From contig NZ_MBSO01000034.1 in assembly GCF_001695835.1 (NCBI RefSeq), positions 62,001 to 126,000 of the forward strand: 64,000 nucleotides of DNA, read 5' to 3'. The notes beneath the pieces were generated by a model, which made no database searches, was not told the origin of the DNA, and saw only the letters and a program-made list of their open reading frames with translations. Numbering within the stretch: the first letter of the stretch is position 1; each line of letters starts with the position of its first letter. Origin of the DNA: Ensifer sp. LC11. GTDB taxonomy: Bacteria > Pseudomonadota > Alphaproteobacteria > Rhizobiales > Rhizobiaceae. A program made the position numbers and the translations under genes. Positions 41,355 to 51,000 of the stretch are shown in pieces.

Positions 41355-42002
41355 TCAGTCGGCAGGCCCCGCGAAGAGGAGCAGATTGCCGTCCGGATCG
41401 AGCACGATGAAGGTGCGTGCGCCCCAGGGTTCCGTGCGCAATGACTGATGAAAGCGCACCCCGGCAGACTGAAAGCCCAGGAACAATTGCTTGATGTCAC
41501 TGGCGGTGTCCAGAGTGATCGCTGCCGAGAGCAGATCCTCGCGCTCGCGGATGTCGCCGACGAAAACCGGCTCGCAGACAAGCCGCAGAGCAAGGATCGC
41601 ATTGTCGCGGATCACCTGCCCGTAAAACGGCGGATCGCCATAGATGAAGTCGATGGCGAAGCCCAGCTTGTCCCGGTAGAAGGCGCATGAGGCCTTGATA
41701 TCGGCTACGTACAATTGTGCGGCAGTTGATCGCAGCATCGGCCGCGACGTGTCTGGCGTTGCTTGGGTGGTCATTGTCAGGGCTCCTGATTTGAGCGCCT
41801 GCCAACTGTCGAATCCCATTTGGCGCGCAACCAGTTCCTGCGCGTCGGCGAGCTTGAAGTCCGCTGCCAGCACTTCGTTGTCATCGAAGTTCCGGAAATG
41901 CGGCAAGAGGGCCCTGATCTCGGCGGCAACGGGATGATACCGTCCGCGATGCCATTTGAGATATTGTTTGGCCTGCTTCCTGAGGTTTTCTAGGTTCGGC
42001 AT
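41355..42002 (-). CDS. Glyoxalase/VOC-family protein with helical N-terminal domain
   Basis: This 215-aa protein (from the ATG at 42002, MPNLENLRKQAK) has about 70 N-terminal residues forming a small helical domain of the type LRKQAKQYL...ELVARQMGFDSWQALK. Then a VOC/bleomycin-resistance fold follows (QLYVADIKASCAFYRDKLGF ... RTFIVLDPDGNLLLFAG). It may bind metal and a small toxic compound. A GTG 18 codons upstream is open, but that N-terminus looks unlike the family. It is divergent from the P450 gene. Confidence 0.82.
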   Translation of the reverse strand: MPNLENLRKQAKQYLKWHRGRYHPVAAEIRALLPHFRNFDDNEVLAADFKLADAQELVARQMGFDSWQALKSGALTMTTQATPDTSRPMLRSTAAQLYVADIKASCAFYRDKLGFAIDFIYGDPPFYGQVIRDNAILALRLVCEPVFVGDIREREDLLSAAITLDTASDIKQLFLGFQSAGVRFHQSLRTEPWGARTFIVLDPDGNLLLFAGPAD

Positions 42003-42187
42003 GGGCGCAGCTTTGGTCTCTCTACCGTAGGTGGGCGTTGCCCTTTCGACCTTCACCGATGCGCCCTACGCAGCCAGGGGAGATTGACCACCGACGGCGC
42101 CCCTGTCAATGCTCGCCCGGAACCCGGCAACCAGGTCGCTGACCGTGGCGTCTTGCGCACTCGCCCGCTCGGTCCTGTCGCCCATGA

Positions 42188-43462
42188 ATGAGCATTGTTC
42201 AAGTCCTGCAAAGAGCCCCTGCCATGCCTGCCATTTCAATCGACCGCGGCCAAAGGCGCGTCTCCATCGATGCGCGCGATCCCGCATTCTTCCGCGATCC
42301 ACTCGCGGCCTATGCCGAGATCCACGCGCAATGCCCGGCCTTCTTCTGGGAAGAGCGACAGCAGTGGTATTTCGCAGGTTATGACGACGTAAACGCGCTT
42401 CTGCGCGACAGGCGTTTCGGCCGACAGATCCTGCACGTGGCGACCCGCGAGGAGCTCGGCCTGCCATCACCAAAGCCGCATTTGAAGGATTTCGACGCGC
42501 TCGAAGAGTATTCGTTGCTGGAACTTGAGCCGCCGGCGCACACGCGCCTGCGCACGCTCGTCAATCGCGCCTTCGTCTCGCGACAGATCGAGCAGCTGAG
42601 ACCGGATATCGAGCGACTGTCTCATGGGTTGATCGACGGTTTCGCCGATGACGGCGAGGTCGAACTGCTGAAGACTTTTGCCGAAGTGCTTCCCGTGACG
42701 ATCATCGCCCGCATGCTCGGCATCCCAGTCGAGGCGGCACCCGATCTCCTCGACTGGTCGCATCGCATGGTCAGGATGTATGTCTTCAACCCGAGCTACG
42801 AGACCGAGCTCGACGCCAACCGGGCCTCGGCCGATTTTGCCACCTATCTCAGAGGCGTCATCGCGGAGAAACGCCGCAAGCCCGGCGACGATCTGCTGAC
42901 GCACATGATCACCTCGGAAAAGGATGGCGAGAGATTGTCGGAGGCGGAACTGGCTTCAACCGCCGCCCTGCTCCTCAATGCCGGCCACGAAGCGACGGTG
43001 CACCAGATCGGCAATGCGGTGAAAACGATCCTGCAGTCCAGGCTTTCTGCGAACGAACTGTTTGTCACGGAAGCGGCCACACAGCTGACTGTCGAGGAAT
43101 GCCTGCGCTTTGCCGCGCCTTTGCACATTTTCCAGCGCTACGCACTTTCGGATGTCGAGCTCGATGGCGGCATCACGCTTCGAAAGGGCGACAAGATCGG
43201 CCTGCTGCTCGGGGCGGCGAATGTCGATCCCAAAAAATTCGCGACGCCCAACGTGTTCCAGCCGACGCGAGACGAAGGCGCCAACGTCTCCTTCGGTGCC
43301 GGCCTGCATTTCTGCATCGGCGCGCCGCTGGCCCGGCTCGAGCTCAAACTGTCCCTGCCGATCCTGTTTGAACGCCTGCCGAACATGCGGTTAAAGTGCG
43401 AGCCCGACGTGAAGGACGCGTTTCACTTCCACGGTCTCGAACGCCTCGACCTCATCTGGTGA
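42188..43462 (+). CDS. Cytochrome P450
   Basis: This 424-aa soluble bacterial P450 monooxygenase has the heme-binding loop VSFGAGLHFCIGAPLARLEL with the cysteine ligand at about residue 376, the I-helix oxygen-activation motif LLLNAGHEATVHQ and the K-helix E-x-x-R in VEECLRFAAP. The I-helix has AGHEA in place of the commoner AGxET. The ATG at 42224 (MPAISIDRG) is an alternative start. No ferredoxin or ferredoxin reductase gene is adjacent, so redox partners come from elsewhere. Substrate unknown. Confidence 0.93.
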   Translation: MSIVQVLQRAPAMPAISIDRGQRRVSIDARDPAFFRDPLAAYAEIHAQCPAFFWEERQQWYFAGYDDVNALLRDRRFGRQILHVATREELGLPSPKPHLKDFDALEEYSLLELEPPAHTRLRTLVNRAFVSRQIEQLRPDIERLSHGLIDGFADDGEVELLKTFAEVLPVTIIARMLGIPVEAAPDLLDWSHRMVRMYVFNPSYETELDANRASADFATYLRGVIAEKRRKPGDDLLTHMITSEKDGERLSEAELASTAALLLNAGHEATVHQIGNAVKTILQSRLSANELFVTEAATQLTVEECLRFAAPLHIFQRYALSDVELDGGITLRKGDKIGLLLGAANVDPKKFATPNVFQPTRDEGANVSFGAGLHFCIGAPLARLELKLSLPILFERLPNMRLKCEPDVKDAFHFHGLERLDLIW

Positions 43463-43507
43463 GCGCTTGAGAGGCGCCGAACATCGTTGGTCTTCGGCAT
43501 CGGCAAG

Positions 43508-43852
43508 TCAAAGGCGGATCACGTAGTCCTTGCGGGTCGTCTCGACGACCTCCCAGGTTCCTTCGAAGCCCGGGCGCAGGATCATGCTGTCGCCGGCCTT
43601 AAGATGCGCCGCCTCGCCCCCATCCTGCGTGACGATCGAATAGCCGGATATGATGTGGAAATATTCCCACTCTTCATAGACGATCCGCCACTTGCCGGGC
43701 GTCGATTCCCATACGCCGGCATAGAGGCCGCCGTCGGCTTCCTCCAGGTTCCAGGTCCGAAACTGCGGTGCCCCGGAGATCAGCCGGTCGGCAGCGGGAG
43801 TACCGGTTTCCGGTTCGACGGACGACAGATCGAACTTCTGCATATTCGTCAT
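43508..43852 (-). CDS. Cupin-domain protein (DUF861/EutQ-like)
   Basis: This 114-aa single cupin fold has the features YAGVWESTPGKWRIVYEEWE, YFHIISGYSIVTQDGG and AGDSMILRPGFEGTWEV, typical of the (S)-ureidoglycine aminohydrolase/DUF861 cupin group. The classical histidine pair is mostly missing, as in many DUF861 members. The ATG at 43852 (MTNMQKFDL) has AAGGTG 4 nt upstream. It converges with the P450 gene, 45 bp between stops. It is the last gene before the accessory island. Confidence 0.82.
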   Translation of the reverse strand: MTNMQKFDLSSVEPETGTPAADRLISGAPQFRTWNLEEADGGLYAGVWESTPGKWRIVYEEWEYFHIISGYSIVTQDGGEAAHLKAGDSMILRPGFEGTWEVVETTRKDYVIRL

Positions 43853-44630
43853 TGGGCACCTTTGTGGGGAGACCTGCATCTCCCTTTTTTGTTTCAGATG
43901 TAATTCGCCAGGTACATCCGTGCAGCGTGGTGTTGATTCCGTTAAATAATACGGCGCACCTCGCCGGATAAGTCCGACGGTATCGACACATTCTTACGTT
44001 CAGAACATATCGCTTCGCCACATTCCACCGACACCACGTTACTACCTGAGGTCGATCCCATTTCCTACCCTAGCGGCCGCACCTTGCACCAGCGTGATCG
44101 GACGAATGCCGATTTCGCGCTGCCAAGCTGGAACAAATTCCGTTGAGGACGGTCCCAAGGCGCTGACACGTATCTTCGCAGGATTGTCAGTGTCGCGAGG
44201 GTTTTCGAGGACGGTTATCCGGCACGAATTCGGATCGAACGAGTAATGGAAGTACGTGAACCTTCTGCTCAGCGGATCGATCCAACCCTTGGCTTTGACG
44301 GCCAGAAATCAAAGGTTCCCCGCGACGCCTCGCATGGACAGCGTGGGAAGGTGACATGGCAACAGTCCTCATCAAACTGGGACTTCAGTGCCTCACTGTG
44401 CAGGCCCACCTTTGAGGCCTAGCCAGTTGATGGCGAACGGAGTTTTTGAAGGGGCAAGGAAGGCAGTCTGCCTCCCTTTCGGAGTCGTTATCCCTCGGAA
44501 TAGGCGGAAGCCGTTAACGTCCTGATCTGCAATTCGGCCTCGTTGAAGCCGGCCGATTTTCAGGCCATCCTCAAAGTGTGATCATTGAAGCGAACTCAAC
44601 TTTAAATGACAATGATGTTCGAATCGCTGG
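43853..44630. other. Non-coding gap at probable island boundary
   Basis: Nearly 780 bp without a credible gene. Frames open here lack protein-like composition and ribosome-binding sites. The sequence is less GC-biased than neighbouring genes. It separates ordinary chromosomal genes from the defence cluster and should contain the druH promoter and possibly a decayed end of the island. No tRNA, integrase fragment or direct repeat was recognised. Confidence 0.5.
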
Positions 44631-44642
44631 GTGGGGACTGCC

Positions 44643-47600
44643 GTGCATTTAAACAGCCTCGATGACGATGGCCTCCGCAAAGAATTCGAGCGGTCCTACC
44701 ATCATCTTTGGACTCTCGAACGGCTCAATGACGTCTTGAAAAAGCGGTACTCTGATGCGGCGAACGAGCTTCAATTGCTGGTAGTCAAGAGACTTCGCGA
44801 GCTACGCGGCGTGTCCGCCCCCGCCTCTGTCCCGGGCGATCCAGCCAGTTTCTGGACGACGGCGTTCCTTAACAGGAGGAACCTGAAGACGCCTAACGGT
44901 CAGCCGTTCCACCGTTACCGGATGACCGATACGGAATTCAGCGAAGCTGGGGTGGTGCTCCGAGGTCTCGCTGCCAGGCGGAAGCTGATACCTGACCAGC
45001 GGACCGCCTGCGGGGTCTTTGCAGCATTCTGCGCTGAGTGGTTCCGACGGGAGGCAACGTCGACCTTCAGGAAATGGGACGCATTGGCACCCGATATCTT
45101 TCCGGCCATTCATGGAAACCAGAAGAGAGAGATGGCCGAAAATGGACTCAGATTCTGGCGACGCCCGCTTCTGGAGATCAACGGCACGAATGAGTACCTC
45201 CTTTCATTGGCGCTAGAGGGCGGTGTTCCCGTCAAGGTCATTGCGGATGAAGGTGCGGGGTGGCTTAGGGACTATCTGAGGCACCTGCTTCGTTTCGCGC
45301 TGGCGGGGCACGAGGTCGCCGCGGTGCGTGGCTATGCCCATGACGAGTCCTATAGGATTAAGCTCAGCTATCGGAACGATGCGTTTGTCGACCTCTGCGC
45401 GGAGCTGGCAGCCGAAGTCGCCAAATGGCGAACCGTTGTGGAAAGCGAGGCTATCGCCGGGATCGATCCTGTTTCCTTTTTGGACGCCAAGTACCCAACC
45501 TGGAAGGACTCCATCCCGGTCTACCTCCCGACAGGCGCGGACTCGGCGGCTCGGGTTCTCCTCACGGGGCTAATCGCGGAGAAGATCGAAGCCTTCTCGA
45601 GCCATGGCCTTGGATGCGAAAGGTTCCTTAGCTTAGAAGGTGGGGTGTGGCAGCCTGCACTTCGGATAAAGGCAACAGGGGACATTCCGATTGGTCGGCT
45701 CCCCGGTGTATCAACGGCGACTCGGTGGCGCGCAACACCATCCGGTATTTTGGCCGACTATCTTCCCAGCCAGTTGGCTTTGTTCGAGCCGCCGTCCGAC
45801 GACCAGCAGTCCTGGCGGGTCCGCCCTTTGGCTGATCTGAGCCGAATGATAGTCGGGTTCCCACTTTCAGCGACCGTCAGCGTGAACATCACGGCTAACA
45901 ACAGTGTTCATGCGTTCGATTGGCCAAACGGCCAGCGAGCTACGTCCGACGTTCTCGTTTTCGATGAAGTAGACCCGTCGGAAACCCCCACCCTACTTCG
46001 ACTGGTCAAAACGGGGTCATCGAGCCTTCCGTCCAAGAAGCTGTTCGTATTGGTGCCTGCGGCATGGACAATAGAAGGCAGCGACGAAGCCGTCGGACGG
46101 ACGTGGCGGGTGGCTGATCGAAAACTGATCGAGGTGACTGGGACCTGTTACTTATCTGAGGCTGTGGTCACCGAAGGTGGTCGATATCGCATTCAAGCGG
46201 GGAGTGAAGAGCGCGACGAAACGATCGAGCTGACCTCACGTTCCTCGCCGGGGATAAGCGCCGCCGGCGATTTCGACGTCATGGAAGCGCCCGTCAGGCT
46301 GGTTATCACCAGGAATGGAGCGCCCCGCCCGATCGAACGGGATGAATTGTTCGTCAGGCAATCCGGAGGACCTTGGAGGACGCTGCCCCGGGGAGAAATT
46401 CCTGACGTCGGCATGATCGAACTTTCGTGGCGCGACCCGAAATCCAATATTTACATAGAAAAGCGGCGCATCGCTGTTGTTCCGGCTGGAGCGTCGGTCA
46501 AAGGCCTCTTGAAGACGCCAACGACCGGGCGGATATCGCTGGCCGAGCTCCCCGGGTGGCAGCTCGCACTTTCCAATGTCGCGAACGCCGTTTCGCGGAA
46601 CGATGCTGGCAACATTCTTATCGAATTCAGCGGCAAACCAAACTACCGTCTACCGGCACTATTGGAGCCTCCCGAGGGCAAACCGATCCCGATCCTGGTC
46701 CCGGTTGCCGCCCGCGATTCAGTTATCGTGAACGGTGATGGCGAGGTGGTTGATGCCGGGCAGCAAATGGACCTGGCATCTCTTCGCGGCTCGCGGGCGA
46801 TTTCCTCTCACAAATCGGTCCTGGTGATCTCGCGCAAGGGTTCCAAGTCGCAGGATATCTCAGTTGAGGTGGACGGAGAGTTTGCGATCTCCACGCTCAA
46901 GTCGACGATCGAACAGATCATGGCAAGCGTCGAGCATCAGGATGTCAAGCTCGATATGCATTTCGTTGGCGATTCCCGGCTGCCCATCCGACTTGCGAGG
47001 TATCGTTGGGATCGCCCGAGGCAAGAACAAGGAGCCGTCATATTTTCCACCGTGGGCGTCGCGGTCTGCCGTCCTGTCCTCGCCCCAGAGGTCGAGCGCA
47101 CGCTGGACCATTTCCAACCTGATCGATTCCGTCTGCCTGAAGATGTGTATGGTCCCTGCCTAGTTTACCTGCGCGACGGGCCTGACATACTGACCCGGCC
47201 ACTGCTCCTCATTGGGGCTGCGGAGGTACCTGCGTTTCCTTCGGGGTCGTTGCGAACTGCGCTCTGCCTGAGGAATTACAGTGAACTTCAAACGGCAATC
47301 GCGGAGCGGCTGGGAAAGCTCTGGTGTGATCCGAACGCAATTGAGGACCTAGCCTACATCAGGTCGCTAGTCGGAAACCTTGACGGCCTGCCGCCGACCG
47401 CGTTCGAAGGCCTCAAGAACCTCCCGCATCATCCTAAGACCTTGGTTCGGTTGCTGCTGGGGGCAGCTGACGACAAAAGCCGTGTAGCGGTGTGGGGATT
47501 GCAGGGACAGTTGCCGTTCATCTGGCTTGGTATCCCCCTTGAGTGCTGGAAATGCGCACTCGACTTTGAGCGGAGCACGATAGAAAATGCGCTGGCGCAG

Positions 47601-48062
47601 GTTCCGGGCACTGACGAGTTTCGACTCGAAATCTTGGTTAAGTACTTCCGGGATAAACTCGCAAGCCTGGTCGACATCGAGCCCTCTCTCGCGGCGATCT
47701 TCTCAGCGCTCGACTTTCCCCTCACGCCCCGCACCAAGCCGCTAGAGAACATTATCGAAGACTTCATCAAAGACCAGCGGTCGCGGGAAACCGAAGACTC
47801 GAGCAGCGTCGTTCGGGCAGCTCCCCTCGCCCGTCGTGTGTCCGAACTCGGGCTTACCGTTCCCAATGGCATAAGTCACCGCTTCAGTCTTGGAGACTTT
47901 GACGCGCTTTACGGGCCCGTCCTTCTTGCTGCGAGCGCGTGCGGGCTTGCGATCATCGACCGCGATCTCGAAGTCCCGCTTCGGGCCGCGCTTCACGAGA
48001 ACGGTGCGTTCGTCTCCGAGGCCTATCCCCATTTCTTCAATTTCTTCAGGACCAAAATATGA
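44643..48062 (+). CDS. druH: Druantia type III-like anti-phage protein DruH
   Basis: This 1139-aa protein has no catalytic motif I can name. The N-terminal region is helical (residues 1-60, Leu/Glu/Arg-rich); the middle is beta-rich with repeated Ig-like stretches; the end is again helical. Identification rests on size, sequence character (the STY4851/ECs_5259-type family) and the 4-bp ATGA overlap with a DUF1998 helicase over 2000 aa, the two-gene make-up of Druantia type III. The GTG at 44643 has GGGGA 5 nt upstream and is preferred over the GTG at 44631. Expected role: phage defence together with DruE, mechanism unknown. Confidence 0.75.
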   Translation: MHLNSLDDDGLRKEFERSYHHLWTLERLNDVLKKRYSDAANELQLLVVKRLRELRGVSAPASVPGDPASFWTTAFLNRRNLKTPNGQPFHRYRMTDTEFSEAGVVLRGLAARRKLIPDQRTACGVFAAFCAEWFRREATSTFRKWDALAPDIFPAIHGNQKREMAENGLRFWRRPLLEINGTNEYLLSLALEGGVPVKVIADEGAGWLRDYLRHLLRFALAGHEVAAVRGYAHDESYRIKLSYRNDAFVDLCAELAAEVAKWRTVVESEAIAGIDPVSFLDAKYPTWKDSIPVYLPTGADSAARVLLTGLIAEKIEAFSSHGLGCERFLSLEGGVWQPALRIKATGDIPIGRLPGVSTATRWRATPSGILADYLPSQLALFEPPSDDQQSWRVRPLADLSRMIVGFPLSATVSVNITANNSVHAFDWPNGQRATSDVLVFDEVDPSETPTLLRLVKTGSSSLPSKKLFVLVPAAWTIEGSDEAVGRTWRVADRKLIEVTGTCYLSEAVVTEGGRYRIQAGSEERDETIELTSRSSPGISAAGDFDVMEAPVRLVITRNGAPRPIERDELFVRQSGGPWRTLPRGEIPDVGMIELSWRDPKSNIYIEKRRIAVVPAGASVKGLLKTPTTGRISLAELPGWQLALSNVANAVSRNDAGNILIEFSGKPNYRLPALLEPPEGKPIPILVPVAARDSVIVNGDGEVVDAGQQMDLASLRGSRAISSHKSVLVISRKGSKSQDISVEVDGEFAISTLKSTIEQIMASVEHQDVKLDMHFVGDSRLPIRLARYRWDRPRQEQGAVIFSTVGVAVCRPVLAPEVERTLDHFQPDRFRLPEDVYGPCLVYLRDGPDILTRPLLLIGAAEVPAFPSGSLRTALCLRNYSELQTAIAERLGKLWCDPNAIEDLAYIRSLVGNLDGLPPTAFEGLKNLPHHPKTLVRLLLGAADDKSRVAVWGLQGQLPFIWLGIPLECWKCALDFERSTIENALAQVPGTDEFRLEILVKYFRDKLASLVDIEPSLAAIFSALDFPLTPRTKPLENIIEDFIKDQRSRETEDSSSVVRAAPLARRVSELGLTVPNGISHRFSLGDFDALYGPVLLAASACGLAIIDRDLEVPLRAALHENGAFVSEAYPHFFNFFRTKI

Positions 48063-51000
48063 AACCCTTTGAAACCCTGGCCGACATCAGACGTCGATCC
48101 GTAGACGCCGTCGTGGCGCAGCTTGGTACCAATAACGAGGCCCTGAACCAGCAACTGCGTTCCATGCTCGGTAGCGAGCGGACCGGGGACGGCTCTCTCA
48201 TTCAAGACCCCGTCATCGAAGGAGCGCACCCTTTCATTACAGCCGCCGAAAGTATGGCTGAAGTCCCGCCAGATGTGCTCCGTCCGCAACTCGTGTCGAT
48301 CCTGGACGGCCTCGATGAGGAAGACGAATATCGGTTTCCAAAATCCAGAAAACCCTTCAGGCATCAGCTGCAGTCCTGGAACAAACTTGCGCAGCCCGGA
48401 ACCCCGCAATCGGTGCTCGTTACGTCGGGGACTGGCTCAGGAAAAACGGAGTGCTTTCTTTTTCCGATCCTCAGTGACCTCATCAGGCAGACCGAGGGCA
48501 ACTCGTCAACATTGGAGGGCGTCCAGGCGATCATGCTGTACCCGCTGAACGCCCTCATCGAAAGTCAGCGGGCGCGTTTGTCCGCGTGGACAAGTCCCCT
48601 GAAGGGCCGCGTCCGGTACTGCCTCTACAACGGCGATCTTCCGCAGCCGGCTCTCCCAGAGAGCGAACGCAAGGCTTCGCCCGAACGCCAAATCGACAGA
48701 CATCAGCTTCGCTCTTCACCAGCCCCAATATTGGTGACGAACATTACAATGCTCGAGTACATGCTGGCTCGAGCTGAAGACCAACCGATCATCGAGAAGT
48801 CAAACGGGAAACTGCGGTGGATCGTATTGGACGAGGCACATTCGCTGGTCGGTGCTGCCGCTGCCGAAACAGCGCTGCTCATCCGACGTGTCCTGCTCGC
48901 ATTCAACACCGCCCCCGAGAACGTTCATTTCGTGGCTACCTCGGCAACGATCGGAGATGACCGGGACACCGATGACAAGCTTCGACAGTTTCTGGCCGAG
49001 GTCGCGGGCATACCTGACGACCAAGTGCATGTGATCAAGGGTGACCGCGCCCTACCCCATCGTCCGAATGCCAAAGCCGACATGCAGATCGATCCATCGG
49101 CAGCGACTCCCGCCGAGCTCTACGATTTTTTCGGAGGAAAGAAACAGGTCTGGGAATTTATCAGAACGCTCAAGGAAAAACCGCAACCGCTAACGGCGCT
49201 GGCAACGGTCGCGAGGTCCGTCGGTATCGAAACCGAAGACTTTATGTCTCTGCTGGCCGCCGCTGAAAAATCGCATCCTGAGACCGGGGAACCGGAGCGC
49301 CTCGCGCCAATGAGGGTGCACAGCTTCGAGCGAGCAATCCCCGGCATCTGGGGATGCGTGAATCCAAACTGCGTAGCCTCACCATCGGGATGGCCGTTTG
49401 GGAAGTTGTTTCCCAGTAAATTCGAGAACTGCGACACATGCGGTTCTCCCGTGGTCGAGCTGATCAGCTGTACCGAGTGCGGAGAGCCAATGCTGGAGGC
49501 GGAAGAAGACAGGTCGGCTGGTAAATTGCGCCCGTCCCCTCGGGGATTGGAGCGAGACGAGTTCCAGTATGAGGCCGAGCGCGACGGAGAACTGGACGCC
49601 GAGGGCGACGAGGACGAAGACCAGGAGGACGGCGACGCGTCGATTGCCCAGAACAAATACATGGCAAAGCAGACCATCCTGTTCGCCGCAACCCCTTCAA
49701 AATCCTCCCGTCCCATCTCCCTATCCACCAAGGATTGGAGCGTGCTGGCGGGTTCGACTGCCGCCTCCGTGACCTTGAGGTACGAGGAAAAGTCGGTCGC
49801 CGACGGCGTCTGCCCTTGCTGTGGCGTCAATGCGCTGCGCGGCATCGACAATCTGCTCCGACCTGTACGTTTCGGCGCGCCGTTCATGGTCACGGCGGCC
49901 GCACCAATACTGCTTGAAGCTGTCGATCCGAAGCCCAACAGCGAACGCACATTGCCCTCCTCTGGGAGGGGGCTCATTTCATTCACTGACAGCCGCCAGG
50001 GAACAGCCCGGATGTCGGCGAAGTTCCAAGCGGAGTCCGAGCGAAATTTCGTGCGGTCGTTCATCTACCATGCAGTGCAAGGCGCGCTTGCGGCCGACGA
50101 GGACACTCCCGAGGTAGCAAACGTTCGCGCGGTTATCGCGCAACTCGAACCCTTGGTTGGCACGAACCCGGGACTACAGCTCTTAATGGACGGACAACGC
50201 GACCAATTGGCGAAGCTCACAAGCGAAAGGGTGATCGGCGTCAACTGGAACGAACTCATTGATCGCCTCGCGAGGAGACCAGAGGTCGAATTCTGGATGA
50301 AGGAGGTCTGGGAACCCCGCGACCCAGATCGCTTCGGTGATGCGCACAAACTGGCGGAGTTCCTGTTGTTGCGCGAGCTGTTCAGACGCCCGCGGCGCGC
50401 GAATTCGCTTGAGACCCTGGCACTGGCATGCCTCAAGTTCCCGTCTGTGGAGCGCGTTGCTTCCATGCCGCCAGCGTTCACACGCCGCGGGAAAACGATA
50501 AATGACTGGCGTTATTTCCTGACCGCCATCATCAATCACTTCATACGCGCGAAATCGGCGGTGGATGTAGATCGTCGCACGATGCGCTGGATCGCACCTC
50601 AGATTAAGTTGCGGCCGCTTCTCGGCCCGGGGCGCTCCAGCGGAGGCGACAAGCGTTATGTGATTTGGCCCAGGGTTCCTCGGAACCTGTCGAGCCTGTC
50701 CACGCCGCAGACCCTCCTCATCATGGGCCTGAAGCTCGACATCGCCGACCCAAGCGATCGTGACGACATGCAGGATTGCCTTCAGATGGCGTGGGATCAG
50801 CTCCAACAGGTGTTGAACGCCGACCGTGACAATCCCGCGCTCGACTTCTCAAAGGCGGTCGTCGCGCCTGTGACCGACGCCTTCCGATGCCCGATCACTC
50901 GCAAGGCAATAGAGATCGCACCTTTCGGCCTCACTCCCTACGTTCGCATCAATTCGGCGGTTTCGGATGCCACTCCGCTCAGGATGCCGGAGATTCCAAT

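Noticed and set aside
44187-44375. A 62-codon minus-strand frame in the gap before druH
   Set aside because: No ribosome-binding site, no protein-like pattern and high Arg/Ser/Pro content; treated as chance.
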